Shown: in pieces, positions 25,577-35,357 of the stretch
How positions within the stretch are numbered: the first letter of the stretch is position 1
Layout of the letters: the number at the start of each line of letters is the position of its first letter
From: Eubacterium sp.
GTDB lineage: Bacteria > Bacillota > Clostridia > Lachnospirales > Lachnospiraceae
Assembly (NCBI GenBank): GCA_017539165.1
Contig: JAFYHN010000057.1
Span: forward strand, 1 to 59,921
Reading direction: 5' to 3'
DNA length: 59,921 nt
Position numbers and translations under genes: made by a program
The notes under the pieces: model-generated
Database searches by the model: none
Told to the model about the DNA's origin: nothing
The model's input: the letters and a program-made list of their open reading frames with translations, nothing else

Positions 25577-26779
25577 ATGCTAATAGTAAAGAAGTTCGGA
25601 GGTACATCGGTAGGCAATAAAGACCGTATCTTTAATGTTGCGAACAGATGTATTGAAGACTACAAGAAAGGTAATGATGTAGTTGTAGTACTTTCCGCTA
25701 TGGGTAAGTACACAGATGTGCTGATCGATATGGCTAAGGAGATCAATCCAAATCCTCCTAAGAGAGAGATGGACATGATCCTTACAACAGGCGAGCAGCA
25801 GTCAGTAGCTCTTATGTCTATGGCTATGGCAAGCCTTGGCGTTCCTGCTGTTTCACTGAACGCTTATCAGGTTGCTATGCATACAACAAGTGTATACAGC
25901 AATGCACGTCTTAAGAGAATTGATACTGAGCGTATCAGAAATGAGCTTGAGCAGCATAAGATAGTAATAGTAACCGGTTTCCAGGGAGTTAACAAGTATG
26001 ATGACTATACTACTCTCGGAAGAGGTGGATCAGATACAACTGCAGTAGCTATAGCAGCTGCTCTTCATGCAGATAAATGTGAAATCTACACAGATGTAGA
26101 TGGAGTTTATACAGCAGACCCTAGAAAGGTTCCTGCTGCCAGAAAGTTGAACGAAGTAACTTACGATGAGATGCTTGAGCTGGCTACACTTGGAGCGGGA
26201 GTTCTTCACAACCGTTCTGTAGAGCTGGCTAAGAAATATGGAGTACGTCTTGTAGTACGTTCAAGTTTGAATACAAATGAAGGAACCGTCGTAAGGGAGG
26301 GAACTAAGATGGAAAAGATGATAGTAAGTGGTGTTGCAGCTGATACAGATGCAGCCAGAGTAGCAGTTATAGGTCTTAAAGATGAGCCAGGAGTAGCATT
26401 TAAGTTATTCAATGCTCTTGCAAAACAGAATATAAATATAGATATGATCCTGCAGTCAATCGGACGTCATGGAAAGAAAGATATCTCTTTCACATGTTCA
26501 GATGAGGATGCAGATGTAGCAAAGCAGATCATCGAAGATCTTATGGACTTCGAAGAGATAGATGTTAACAAGGAAGTTGCAAAGGTATCTATCGTTGGTG
26601 CGGGAATGCAGTCAAATGCAGGTGTTGCAGCAAAGATGTTTGAAGCACTTTATGATGCTAACATCAACATCAGAATGATCTCTACTTCTGAGATCAGAGT
26701 AACTGTTCTTATCAATGAGAAGAACACAGAGCGTGCTATGAATGCTATCCATGACAAGTTCAATCTTGGTAATGAATAA
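25577..26779 (+). CDS. lysC: Aspartate kinase
   Basis: Phosphorylates aspartate, the first step to lysine, threonine and methionine. MLIVKKFGGTSVG is the kinase signature, followed by TTGEQQSVALMS and GRGGSDTTAVAIAAAL. Two ACT domains fill about 260-400 (DEPGVAFKLFNALA and SNAGVAAKMFEALYDANINI), so feedback control is expected. 400 aa. The ATG follows CAGGAGG by 9 bases; a closer ATG at 25570 runs into a stop after four codons. No lysine riboswitch is seen upstream. Confidence 0.95.
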   Translation: MLIVKKFGGTSVGNKDRIFNVANRCIEDYKKGNDVVVVLSAMGKYTDVLIDMAKEINPNPPKREMDMILTTGEQQSVALMSMAMASLGVPAVSLNAYQVAMHTTSVYSNARLKRIDTERIRNELEQHKIVIVTGFQGVNKYDDYTTLGRGGSDTTAVAIAAALHADKCEIYTDVDGVYTADPRKVPAARKLNEVTYDEMLELATLGAGVLHNRSVELAKKYGVRLVVRSSLNTNEGTVVREGTKMEKMIVSGVAADTDAARVAVIGLKDEPGVAFKLFNALAKQNINIDMILQSIGRHGKKDISFTCSDEDADVAKQIIEDLMDFEEIDVNKEVAKVSIVGAGMQSNAGVAAKMFEALYDANINIRMISTSEIRVTVLINEKNTERAMNAIHDKFNLGNE

Positions 26780-26806
26780 GATAAAAATGTCCCGGTGACA
26801 TTCAGA

Positions 26807-26836
26807 AGAGGGGTCTATCGGGCCCCTCTTTTGTGT
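26807..26836 (+). terminator. Rho-independent terminator
   Basis: AGAGGGG pairs with CCCCTCT around TCTATCGGG-like loop bases, then TTTTGTGT. It closes the prfB-hom-lysC run. Confidence 0.8.
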
Positions 26837-26891
26837 AAGTTCAAGGGGGAAGAGGCTCGTGAATGAAAATACGAAGCGGAGGTAAAAAGAA

Positions 26892-27374
26892 ATGAACGAT
26901 ACAATAACAATGACTATTAACAGACAGAAAAATATAGCGCTGATCGCACATGATGGAAAGAAAGCTGAGCTTATCCAGTGGTGTAAAGATAATTCTGAGA
27001 TTCTGAAGAAGCATTTCCTATGTGGAACAGGAACAACTGCGAGAATGATCACAGATGCGACAGATCTTCCGGTACGTGGATATAATTCAGGCCCTCTTGG
27101 AGGAGATCAGCAGATAGGTGCAAAGATTGTTGAAGGAAGAATTGACTTTGTTATATTCTTCTCTGACCCACTTACAGCAGCACCTCATGATCCGGATGTA
27201 AAGGCGCTCATGAGAATCGCACAGGTATATGACATACCATTTGCGAATAACAAAGCAACAGCTGATTTTCTGATTCATTCAACACTTATGGATGAGGAAT
27301 ATGATCATAAGATTATTAACTTTAAACAGAACATAGCTCAGAGAGCAGAAACTCTTCCTACAGAAGAGTTATAA
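26892..27374 (+). CDS. mgsA: Methylglyoxal synthase
   Basis: Turns dihydroxyacetone phosphate into methylglyoxal and phosphate, a glycolytic overflow bypass. IALIAHDGKKAELIQWC, FLCGTGTTARMI, SGPLGGDQQIGAKIVEGRIDFVIFFSDPL and PFANNKATADFLI are all family motifs. 160 aa; the family is 130-155, with the extra residues at the C-terminus. GGAGG lies 9 bases upstream. Its last six bases overlap the convergent gene on the other strand. Confidence 0.95.
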   Translation: MNDTITMTINRQKNIALIAHDGKKAELIQWCKDNSEILKKHFLCGTGTTARMITDATDLPVRGYNSGPLGGDQQIGAKIVEGRIDFVIFFSDPLTAAPHDPDVKALMRIAQVYDIPFANNKATADFLIHSTLMDEEYDHKIINFKQNIAQRAETLPTEEL

Positions 27375-27680
27375 ATCTTCGGAGTCTTCAATCTGTTCGA
27401 ATAGGTATGGGCGGCTTCTTTTGTAGCGGATTTTCATAGTTGTTCCGATAAGAGTTTCGGGATCGGGATCCGGAACAGGGAAGAAAGTATACCAGGAATT
27501 GACTTGCTTGTCATTTGCATTATAGACAACTTCATATCTTTTATACTCTTTTACTTGTGAGCCCAGTTTTGTATATGAATATGCCATATCGGTTTTTCCC
27601 GTAAAGGTAGCAGTAGAGTTTTCCCAGCCAGGGCTAAATCTATTGTGAGTAAGATTAACAAATAATTCGAACAGGTTCAT
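27369..27680 (-). CDS. Hypothetical protein, 103 aa
   Basis: I do not recognise this protein. It is hydrophilic with no membrane segment or signal peptide, rich in aromatic residues (FELFVNLTHNRFSPGWENS, YSYTKLGSQVKEYKRYEVVYN), and ends acidic. An AGGAGA site lies 7 bases before the ATG, and it is co-oriented with larE, which lies 17 bases upstream on the same strand, so the two are probably one transcript. It converges on mgsA with a 6-base overlap. A link to LarE is only positional. Confidence 0.65.
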   Translation of the reverse strand: MNLFELFVNLTHNRFSPGWENSTATFTGKTDMAYSYTKLGSQVKEYKRYEVVYNANDKQVNSWYTFFPVPDPDPETLIGTTMKIRYKRSRPYLFEQIEDSEDL

Positions 27681-27697
27681 CTGATCAGTCTCCTATA

Positions 27698-28486
27698 TTA
27701 ATTCATACTTCCGGTGCGATAACCGACAAGATCGATCGACACGAATTTAAATCCGTTTCTTTTAAATTCTTCGTAGATTCTTGTCCTGTTTTCTTCATTG
27801 AAAACCTTGGTTATCTCATCGGAATTTATTTCTATTCTGGCAAGATTTCCATGAGCCCTGACTCGAAGCTGATGGAATCCTAAGTTTTTAAGATATCTTT
27901 CGCAATATTCTATCATGGTAAGTTTCTCAGGTGTGATTTCATCTCCGTAAGGAATCCTGCTTGCGAGACAGGCGAGAGATGGCTTGTCCCATGTTGGAAG
28001 CCCAATTTCTTTTGAGAGTTCACGTATCTCATGTTTAAAAAAGCTCACATCTTTCAGCGGTGACCGCACACCGAGTTCCTCAACTGCCTGACTTCCAGGA
28101 CGATAGTCTCCCATATCATCCATATTAGATCCTTCAACCACATAAGATATGCCCTCTGATTTTGCTATATCAATAAGTGACATAAGCATGTTCTTCTTAC
28201 AGAGATAGCATCTGTTTTTGGGATTATCTTTAAATCCATCTATTTCAAGAGGGTTTAGTTCGAGAACTTTGTATCTAACGTCCATATTTTCACAAAGGCT
28301 GACTGCATCCTTGATTTCACTTGATGGAAATAGGCAGGATTTAGCAGTTACAGCTAAAACATTTTCCCCAAGTACTTCTTTTGCAGCATGGAGTAAAAAG
28401 GTAGAGTCGACTCCACCCGAAAAAGCAACGATCACACTATCCAGTTTTTGAAGATATTGTTTAAGGTTTAGGTACTTTTCGTGCAT
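27698..28486 (-). CDS. larE: ATP-dependent sacrificial sulfur transferase LarE
   Basis: LarE adds sulfur to pyridinium biscarboxylate during synthesis of the nickel-pincer cofactor of lactate racemase. The PP-loop AFSGGVDSTFLL is at about 21-32. CYLC (near 93-96) and the cysteine of KPSLACLASRIPYG are conserved, and the C-terminal part matches the family. 262 aa is normal. No larA, larB or larC is in this window, so either the pathway genes are elsewhere or this copy serves another sulfur-transfer role. Confidence 0.9.
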   Translation of the reverse strand: MHEKYLNLKQYLQKLDSVIVAFSGGVDSTFLLHAAKEVLGENVLAVTAKSCLFPSSEIKDAVSLCENMDVRYKVLELNPLEIDGFKDNPKNRCYLCKKNMLMSLIDIAKSEGISYVVEGSNMDDMGDYRPGSQAVEELGVRSPLKDVSFFKHEIRELSKEIGLPTWDKPSLACLASRIPYGDEITPEKLTMIEYCERYLKNLGFHQLRVRAHGNLARIEINSDEITKVFNEENRTRIYEEFKRNGFKFVSIDLVGYRTGSMN

Positions 28487-28662
28487 AACATCCCCTGATA
28501 ACTATTTTATATATTAAATGTGTCTTAAGTGATATGTGAACAATAATATAACTGTATCTATTATACGATGTTTATGCAAGTAAAACCATGAAAATGGATG
28601 AGAAATGATGTATAATCATCTCATTAAATATTCAAAGGATTTAAGGAAAGATTGGGAAAATT

Positions 28663-29322
28663 ATGAAGAACATTAATACAGTTATTTTTGACATGGACGG
28701 AACAGTTATGAATACATTGGAGGATCTTACTGTTTCAGTAAATTATGTGATGGAGAAGTTTGGTTTTCCGGTACATTCATCTTCGGAATATAGACTATAT
28801 TTTGGAAATGGAATCAGGCATGCTCTTGAACTGGCAGTTCCTGAGGGGACACCAGAAGAAGTTATAGATGAGATGCTCCCTGTATTCAAAGAACATTATG
28901 AAGTTCATTGTCTTGATAAGACTGGTCCATACAAGGGGATACTTGAACTTATGCAGAGTCTTAAGGAACGTGGATATAAGATGGCTATTGTATCTAATAA
29001 GATTGATTCAGCTGTAAAGGAACTGAATGAAAGGTTTTTCTCAAAGTATGTACAGGTAGCGATAGGTGAAAAGGATGGGATCCGACGTAAACCTGCTCCT
29101 GATACAGTTATTCAGGCGCTTAAGGAACTCGGAAGTACACAGGAAGATGCGGTATATGTTGGAGACTCTGAAGTGGATTTTCATACCGCTCAGAATTCTG
29201 AACTTCCATGTATATCAGTACTTTGGGGCTTCAGAGATAAAGATATATTAATAGATATAGGGGCTACGGTATTTGCAGATAAACCTTCGGATGTATTAGA
29301 GATACTTGAAAAGGAGGATTGA
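28663..29322 (+). CDS. HAD-family phosphatase (Gph-like)
   Basis: A 219-aa haloacid-dehalogenase hydrolase, cap type 1. The nucleophile D10 lies in FDMDGTVMNT, the cap is helical, motif II is in MAIVSNK, K is in RRKPAPDTV, and motif IV is VGDSEVDFHTA. It resembles phosphoglycolate phosphatase/beta-phosphoglucomutase relatives; substrate cannot be told from sequence. It is followed after 1 base by the AlkD-like gene, so the two are co-transcribed. Confidence 0.85.
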   Translation: MKNINTVIFDMDGTVMNTLEDLTVSVNYVMEKFGFPVHSSSEYRLYFGNGIRHALELAVPEGTPEEVIDEMLPVFKEHYEVHCLDKTGPYKGILELMQSLKERGYKMAIVSNKIDSAVKELNERFFSKYVQVAIGEKDGIRRKPAPDTVIQALKELGSTQEDAVYVGDSEVDFHTAQNSELPCISVLWGFRDKDILIDIGATVFADKPSDVLEILEKED

Positions 29323-29323
29323 T

Positions 29324-30013
29324 ATGATCATTGATGACATCAGAAATATGCTGTTTGAACTGCAGGATGAGAAGTATAGAGAGATGCAGGTCAAGATCAT
29401 TCCAAATGTTGATAAGGATTCAATCATTGGCGTAAGAACTCCGGAACTAAGAAAAATGGCTAAACAATATGTAAAGAATGATGATGTAGAAACATTTCTG
29501 GGTGCTCTGCCTCACAAGTATTTTGATGAGAATCAGTTACATGCTTTTATAGTTTCGGAGATGAAGGATTATAATAGCTGCATGGAAAGAACAGAGCAGT
29601 TTCTTCCATACATCAACAACTGGGCGACCTGTGATCAGATGTCACCAAAGATTTTTAAAAAGAATCGTGCTGATCTACTGAAGCATATTAAGAGATGGAT
29701 AAAGTCAAAGGAAACTTATACGATCAGGTTTGGGATAGGAATGTTGATGGAACATTTCCTTAATGAGGATTTTGATATAAGTTATCCGGAGTTAGTAGCC
29801 AAAGTTAGATCAGAAGAATACTATGTAAATATGATGATAGCATGGTATTTTGCGACTGCTCTGGCAAAACAATATGACTCGGTAATACCATATATCGAGC
29901 AGGAGAGACTGGATGTATGGACGCATAATAAGGCGATACAAAAGTCAGTGGAAAGCTATCGTATCACTCCTGAGCAGAAAGATTATCTGAAAACCTTTAA
30001 GAAAAGGCAATAA
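29324..30013 (+). CDS. DNA alkylation repair (AlkD-like HEAT) protein
   Basis: A 229-aa all-helical HEAT-repeat protein of the AlkD/DUF1061 family, whose known members excise bulky or positively charged alkylated bases without base flipping. Family signs are GVRTPELRKMAK, the FINNWATCDQMSPK-like stretch, and the YTIRFGIGMLMEHFL helix. The ATG at 29324 follows AAGGAGG by 6 bases; the earlier ATG at 29306 lies inside the HAD gene and lacks a site. Activity on DNA is inferred from the family. Confidence 0.85.
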   Translation: MIIDDIRNMLFELQDEKYREMQVKIIPNVDKDSIIGVRTPELRKMAKQYVKNDDVETFLGALPHKYFDENQLHAFIVSEMKDYNSCMERTEQFLPYINNWATCDQMSPKIFKKNRADLLKHIKRWIKSKETYTIRFGIGMLMEHFLNEDFDISYPELVAKVRSEEYYVNMMIAWYFATALAKQYDSVIPYIEQERLDVWTHNKAIQKSVESYRITPEQKDYLKTFKKRQ

Positions 30014-30103
30014 GATACCAATATATGTTAAAATTTTACATACTAAACATGCGAAAAAAGGTGTATAGTAAAAATTGGCTATGATGAAAGGGTAGATAGC
30101 ACT

Positions 30104-31297
30104 ATGGATGAGATTATATACGAAGGCGTTATTGAGAAACCAAATGTTGTAGTCGTAGGGAATTCCGGTGTTGGAAAGTCAACTCTTATCAATTCTCTTC
30201 TTCAGAGTTATGAGGCTGAGACGGGAATAGGAGAGGCAACAACGAAGAATATCCGAGTGCATGAAAATGACGCTCTGGGATTCAGATTAATAGATACCAT
30301 AGGTTTTGAACCGGGATTTCTAAATCAAAACAAGGCGATTAATGCACTGAGAAAGTGGTCGAAGGACAGTATCAAGAATGATGAGAAGCAGCAACAGATC
30401 AATCTGATATGGTACTGCATCGATGGGACTTCCAGAAAAATGTTCAGAAAGAATATAGAAATGCTCAGCAGGGCTACTTCTGTATGGCCCAGCGTTCCTA
30501 TCATTGTTGTCATCACGAAGTCTTACTCGAAACCTGAGAGGGATGAAAATGTCAGAATGGTTTGGAGGGCATTTGAAAACAGCAAGAAACTCAGTGCGAA
30601 TCTGAAAGCCGTAATACCGGTTGTGGCCGACACCTACAGGATAGATGAAGAGCTGAACATAAATGTAGTACCGGACGGGCTTGGTGAGTTGCTTGCAGAA
30701 ACAGTGAAGTTTCTTCCTGAAGGTCTTAATGCATCCGAAAAAGACAAGAAGACATTTTTTCTTCAACAGAAAAGGATGCTGGCACATTCTGTTGTGGGGG
30801 CATCGACAGTTGCCGGAGTTACGGTTGGTCTCGTACCGATTCCCATTCCTGATGGAACTATACTGACTCCGTTGGAAGTAGGTGAGATCAAGGGGCTGTC
30901 GAAGATCTATGAACTCGAATATGACAAGAATACAGAACTCTTTCAGACAATCGTGAATGCAGGAACTGCTGGAATTATCGCAAAGTCTGCATTAAATGCC
31001 ATAAAAGCTATCCCCGGACTGAATATCGCAGGAGATGTACTGAATGCTATAGTTGCCGGAACAATTGTTGCGGGACTTGGTGAAGGTTGCATATATGTCT
31101 TCGAACAGATTTATACCGGGCAGAAGAGTATTCAGGATATTGAATGGGTAAAAGGCATCCTGGACTCAAAAGTAGCGAGCTCTGTGACCGGCTCTCTAGG
31201 CAGGATCGTTCAGGAATATTCCGAGAAAAGTAAGGCTGGAAAGGTCACGAAGAAAGAACTGATGAAGATAATAATAGGAAACTTGAAACTGAAGTAG
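30104..31297 (+). CDS. Era-like/DUF697-type GTPase
   Basis: A 397-aa GTPase. Residues 13-210 form the G domain: G1 GNSGVGKST (19-27), G3 DTIGFE, and a G4 that reads TKSY in place of NKxD, so guanine specificity is unclear. The C-terminal half has glycine/alanine-rich amphipathic segments (VVGASTVAGVTVGLVPIPIPDG and a second near INAIVAGTIVAGLGEG) like the membrane-associating YcjF/DUF697 group. It stands alone with a weak ribosome site. Role unknown; stress or membrane functions have been suggested for relatives. Confidence 0.75.
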   Translation: MDEIIYEGVIEKPNVVVVGNSGVGKSTLINSLLQSYEAETGIGEATTKNIRVHENDALGFRLIDTIGFEPGFLNQNKAINALRKWSKDSIKNDEKQQQINLIWYCIDGTSRKMFRKNIEMLSRATSVWPSVPIIVVITKSYSKPERDENVRMVWRAFENSKKLSANLKAVIPVVADTYRIDEELNINVVPDGLGELLAETVKFLPEGLNASEKDKKTFFLQQKRMLAHSVVGASTVAGVTVGLVPIPIPDGTILTPLEVGEIKGLSKIYELEYDKNTELFQTIVNAGTAGIIAKSALNAIKAIPGLNIAGDVLNAIVAGTIVAGLGEGCIYVFEQIYTGQKSIQDIEWVKGILDSKVASSVTGSLGRIVQEYSEKSKAGKVTKKELMKIIIGNLKLK

Positions 31298-31303
31298 GAC
31301 GAT

Positions 31304-31378
31304 ATTTCGTTATTTTGTTATGTATAATTAACTAAAAAAATCCAATAATTTTGATATATAAGTGGAAAATAACGAAAT
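31304..31378 (+). promoter_or_regulatory. 13-bp inverted repeat upstream of xfp
   Basis: ATTTCGTTATTTT (31304-31316) and its exact complement AAAATAACGAAAT (31366-31378) flank a 49-bp AT-rich stretch containing TATAAT at 31323. It could be a pair of operator half-sites or a looped RNA stem. A second -10-like TATAAT lies near 31415. Confidence 0.45.
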
Positions 31379-31470
31379 TGAAAAATGTACTCACACTATT
31401 GAATTATTTTGTGTATAATAATTCACTGGGTAAAAATTATGATTTAAAAATATTTAAGAGAGGTTTTAGT

Positions 31471-33837
31471 ATGAATCACGATGTAATCACAGATGAGTAT
31501 CTCGAAAAAATGGATGCGTACTGGCGTGCTACTAATTATCTCGCTGCAGCTCAGCTGTATCTGCTTGATAATCCACTCCTGCGCGAACCACTTCAGAAAG
31601 AACACATTAAGAAGAAGATAGTAGGTCACTGGGGAACAGTTCCTGGACAGAACTTTATCTATGTTCATCTTAACAGAGTAATCAATAAGTACGATCAGGA
31701 TATGATCCTTCTTTCAGGTCCTGGACATGGTGGAAACTTCTTCGTTTCTAACGCATACCTTGAGGGATCATACAGCGAAGTTTACCCAAACATCAGTAGA
31801 GATGTAGACGGACTTCAGAAGCTTTGCAAGCAGTTCTCATTCCCAGGCGGTATCTCAAGCCACGTTGCTCCTGAGACTCCTGGTTCAATCCACGAAGGTG
31901 GAGAGCTTGGTTATTCTATAGCTCATGCATTTGGTGCAGTATTTGATAATCCAGATCTTATCGCTGCATGTGTAGTAGGTGATGGTGAGGCTGAGACTGG
32001 CCCTCTTGCTACTTCATGGCAGTCAAATAAATTCCTTAATCCTATTTCAGATGGTGCAGTACTTCCAATTCTTCACCTCAATGGATTTAAGATTTCTAAC
32101 CCTACAATTCTTGCTCGTCTTTCACATGAAGAGCTTGAAGCATTCTTCAAGGGTAACGGATGGAAGCCTTACTTCGTAGAAGGTTCAGATCCTAAGGAAA
32201 TGCATCGTAAGATGGCTGAGGCTCTTGATACAGTTGTTGATGAGATCAAGGCTATTCAGAAGAATGCAAGAGAAAACAATGACGCAACAAGACCAGTATG
32301 GCCAATGATCGTTCTTCGTACACCTAAGGGATGGACAGGACCAAAGGTAGTAGACGGACAGAAGATCGAAGGTTCATTCCAGGCACATCAGGTTCCTGTA
32401 ATGATGGACAAGCCAGAGCATATGCAGATCCTTCAGGAGTGGCTTGAGAGCTATCATGCAGAAGAGCTTTTCGATGAGCAGGGACGTCTTATTCCAGAAC
32501 TTCAGGAACTTGCTCCTAAGGGAGATAGAAGAATCGCTTCTAACCCTCATGCAAATGGTGGAAAGCTTCTTCATGACCTTAGACTTCCTGATTTCCGTAA
32601 ATATGCTGTTGAACTTGATAAGCCAGGTTCAGTTGATAAGCAGGATATGATCGAGCTTGGTGGATACATCAGAGACGTATTCAAGCTTAATGATGATCAG
32701 AAGAACTTCCGTATATTTGGACCAGATGAGACAATGTCAAACCGTCTCAACAAGGTATTCGAAGTAACAAACCGTGATTGGAATAACCCAATCGAAGAGG
32801 GAACAGATCAGTTCCTCGCAGCTGACGGACGTGTTATGGACTCAATGCTTTCAGAGCATATGTGCGAAGGATGGCTTGAAGGATATATCCTTACAGGTAG
32901 ACATGGTTTCTTCGCTAGTTACGAAGCATTCATCCGTATTATAGATTCAATGGCAGCTCAGCATGCTAAGTGGCTTAAGGTATGTAACGGCCTCTCATGG
33001 AGACAGCCTATCGCATCACTTAACCTTCTTCTTACATCAAACGTATGGCAGCAGGATCACAATGGATTCACACATCAGGATCCAGGATTCCTTGATCATA
33101 TCTCTAATAAGAAGGCAGACGTTGTTAGAATCTATCTTCCACCAGATGCTAACTGCTTACTCTCAACTATGGATCACTGTCTGAAGAGTAAGAACTATGT
33201 AAATGCAATCGTTGCAAGTAAGCACCCAAGACCACAGTGGCTCACAATGGAGCAGGCTGTTAAGCATTGTACTCAGGGTATCGGAATCTGGGATTGGGCT
33301 TCATCAGACAATGGTGATGATCCGGATGTAGTACTTGCTTGTTGTGGAGATACACCTACACTTGAGGCTCTTGCTGCTGTAGATATCATGCACAAGGAAA
33401 TGCCAGATGTTAAGGTTCGTTTCGTAAACGTAGTTGACCTTATGAGACTTGAGCCAAAGGATAGACATCCTCACGGACTTTCAGATGTTGACTATGATAC
33501 AATCTTTACAAAGGATAAGCCAATCGTATTCGCATTCCACGGATATCCAACACTTATCCACGAGCTTACATACACAAGACATAACCATAACATCCATGTT
33601 CATGGTTATCATGAAGAAGGTACAATCACAACTCCATTCGATATGAGAGTTCAGAATAAGATTGACCGTTTCAACCTTGTAATCGCTATGATCAACAACA
33701 TTCCATCACTTGGAAACAAGGGAGCATTCCTTGTACAGAAGATGAAGGATAAGCTTGTTGAGCATAAGACATACATCCATGATGTAGGTATCGATATGCC
33801 AGAAGTTGCAGATTGGAAGTGGACAGGTCTTAACTAA
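31471..33837 (+). CDS. xfp: Xylulose-5-phosphate/fructose-6-phosphate phosphoketolase
   Basis: A TPP enzyme that splits xylulose 5-P or fructose 6-P to acetyl phosphate plus a smaller sugar phosphate. Signature segments include [50 protein letters not shown] and the TPP motif [16 protein letters not shown]. 788 aa is normal. The start at 31471 follows AGAGAGG; the ORF extends upstream, but [20 protein letters not shown] is where similarity begins. It has a strongly biased set of codons (AAG, CTT, ATC), suggesting high expression. It is a single-gene unit. Confidence 0.97.
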   Translation: MNHDVITDEYLEKMDAYWRATNYLAAAQLYLLDNPLLREPLQKEHIKKKIVGHWGTVPGQNFIYVHLNRVINKYDQDMILLSGPGHGGNFFVSNAYLEGSYSEVYPNISRDVDGLQKLCKQFSFPGGISSHVAPETPGSIHEGGELGYSIAHAFGAVFDNPDLIAACVVGDGEAETGPLATSWQSNKFLNPISDGAVLPILHLNGFKISNPTILARLSHEELEAFFKGNGWKPYFVEGSDPKEMHRKMAEALDTVVDEIKAIQKNARENNDATRPVWPMIVLRTPKGWTGPKVVDGQKIEGSFQAHQVPVMMDKPEHMQILQEWLESYHAEELFDEQGRLIPELQELAPKGDRRIASNPHANGGKLLHDLRLPDFRKYAVELDKPGSVDKQDMIELGGYIRDVFKLNDDQKNFRIFGPDETMSNRLNKVFEVTNRDWNNPIEEGTDQFLAADGRVMDSMLSEHMCEGWLEGYILTGRHGFFASYEAFIRIIDSMAAQHAKWLKVCNGLSWRQPIASLNLLLTSNVWQQDHNGFTHQDPGFLDHISNKKADVVRIYLPPDANCLLSTMDHCLKSKNYVNAIVASKHPRPQWLTMEQAVKHCTQGIGIWDWASSDNGDDPDVVLACCGDTPTLEALAAVDIMHKEMPDVKVRFVNVVDLMRLEPKDRHPHGLSDVDYDTIFTKDKPIVFAFHGYPTLIHELTYTRHNHNIHVHGYHEEGTITTPFDMRVQNKIDRFNLVIAMINNIPSLGNKGAFLVQKMKDKLVEHKTYIHDVGIDMPEVADWKWTGLN

Positions 33838-33870
33838 GACTAAATCTTATTTTCATAAATATGAATTTAA

Positions 33871-33917
33871 TAGAAGACAATCGGAGTCATATCCCGATTG
33901 TCTTCTTATTTTTTTTG
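33871..33917 (+). terminator. Strong rho-independent terminator
   Basis: AGAAGACAATCGG pairs exactly with CCGATTGTCTTCT, then TATTTTTTTT. Its stem is almost the same as that of the terminator at 43490. Confidence 0.92.
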
Positions 33918-33943
33918 ACGCATTGGGCGTTTTGTGGTACTGT
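33915..33943 (+). promoter_or_regulatory. Promoter of the cca operon
   Basis: TTGACG (33915-33920), 17 bp, TACTGT (33938-33943). The -35 element starts within the T-run of the xfp terminator. Confidence 0.6.
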
Positions 33944-34010
33944 AAATAAGATGTTTAGACTAAGGAGAATCCTTAATAAACTCAGCTTTAGAAGACGTTA
34001 GGTAATAGAT

Positions 34011-35345
34011 ATGAAGATAGATATGCCGGCAGATGTCCGGTTCATTATTGAACAACTGAATAACTCGGGTTTTGAGGCTTACGCAGTAGGTGGCTGCGTA
34101 CGAGATGCTATACTTGGAAGAAAGCCAAATGACTGGGATATCACTACTTCAGCCACTCCGTACGAAGTAAAAGAAATATTCAGAAGAACCATAGATACTG
34201 GAATACAGCACGGAACTGTAACCGTTATGTTGAAAAAAAACGGTTATGAGGTTACGACTTACCGTATAGACGGAGAGTACACTGATCACAGAAGACCCGA
34301 TGGGGTGACATTTACAAGAGAACTGTCGGAAGATCTTCTGAGACGAGACTTTACGATAAATGCGATGGCATATAATGAGAAGGATGGTCTGGTTGATCTG
34401 TACGGAGGAGTTCAGGATCTGGAGAACAAGATCATAAGATGCGTCGGAAGTCCGGACGACAGATTTGATGAGGATGCACTCAGGATCATGAGAGCTGTAA
34501 GATTTGCAGCTCAGCTGGGATTCGATATAGATCCGGAGACCAGAGAAGCAGCAAGAAAACATGCTCCTGAGATAGAGAAAGTAAGCGCTGAAAGAGTTGA
34601 GACGGAACTTACAAAACTTCTGCTTTCTGCTTATCCGGAAAAGCTTCTGGAAATGTATGACCTGGGTATAACTTCAGTCATCCTTCCGGAATTCGACAGA
34701 CTAATTGCTACAGAACAGAATACACCATATCATATTTATGATGTGGGGAGACATACTATAGAAGTAATAAAAAATGTTCCTGCTACCAAAGTTATGCGAT
34801 ACGCCGCACTTCTACATGATATGGGAAAACCGGAGTGTCGCACAACAGATGAAAAAGGAATAGATCATTTCAAGGGACATGCTCATGTAAGTGAGAAGAT
34901 AGCGGAGCAGATTCTTCGACGTCTTAAGATGGACAACGACACTATCCGTGATGTGAAGAAACTTGTTTACTGGCATGACTATGGAATAAATGGAAATATT
35001 ACGAAGAAGACTATCAGACGAATGCTCAGCAATATGGGTGAGGAGTATTTTGAAGGATATGCATTTCTTCGTAAAGCCGATATAATGGGGCAGAGTACTT
35101 ATAACAGAGAAAATAGTCTGGAACTACTGAATCAGATCATCGCTTATCACGATGAGATAATGCAGGAAGGAAGTGCTTTGAAGATATCGGATCTTGCTGT
35201 TGGAGGCGGAGATCTTATAGCTGCGGGAATAAAGCCGGGACCGGAGATGGGAGAGATACTCAGAAATCTGCTGGACAGGGTGCTTGATGAACCAGATCTG
35301 AATAGCAGAGAGAAGCTTTTGGAAATAGTAAATAATAATTTATAG
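34011..35345 (+). CDS. cca: CCA tRNA nucleotidyltransferase
   Basis: Adds or repairs the 3' CCA of tRNAs. The class II nucleotidyltransferase head has AVGGCVRDAILGRKPNDWDI, the RRDFTINAMAYN motif and the RIMRAVRFAAQLGF ridge. A C-terminal HD domain (ALLHDMGKPECR, then KGHAHVSEKIA) is present, as in CCA enzymes with phosphohydrolase activity. 444 aa. First gene of a run that continues to yfhO; the AAA+ gene follows after 12 bases. Confidence 0.95.
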   Translation: MKIDMPADVRFIIEQLNNSGFEAYAVGGCVRDAILGRKPNDWDITTSATPYEVKEIFRRTIDTGIQHGTVTVMLKKNGYEVTTYRIDGEYTDHRRPDGVTFTRELSEDLLRRDFTINAMAYNEKDGLVDLYGGVQDLENKIIRCVGSPDDRFDEDALRIMRAVRFAAQLGFDIDPETREAARKHAPEIEKVSAERVETELTKLLLSAYPEKLLEMYDLGITSVILPEFDRLIATEQNTPYHIYDVGRHTIEVIKNVPATKVMRYAALLHDMGKPECRTTDEKGIDHFKGHAHVSEKIAEQILRRLKMDNDTIRDVKKLVYWHDYGINGNITKKTIRRMLSNMGEEYFEGYAFLRKADIMGQSTYNRENSLELLNQIIAYHDEIMQEGSALKISDLAVGGGDLIAAGIKPGPEMGEILRNLLDRVLDEPDLNSREKLLEIVNNNL

Positions 35346-35357
35346 GTGGGGTGAACC

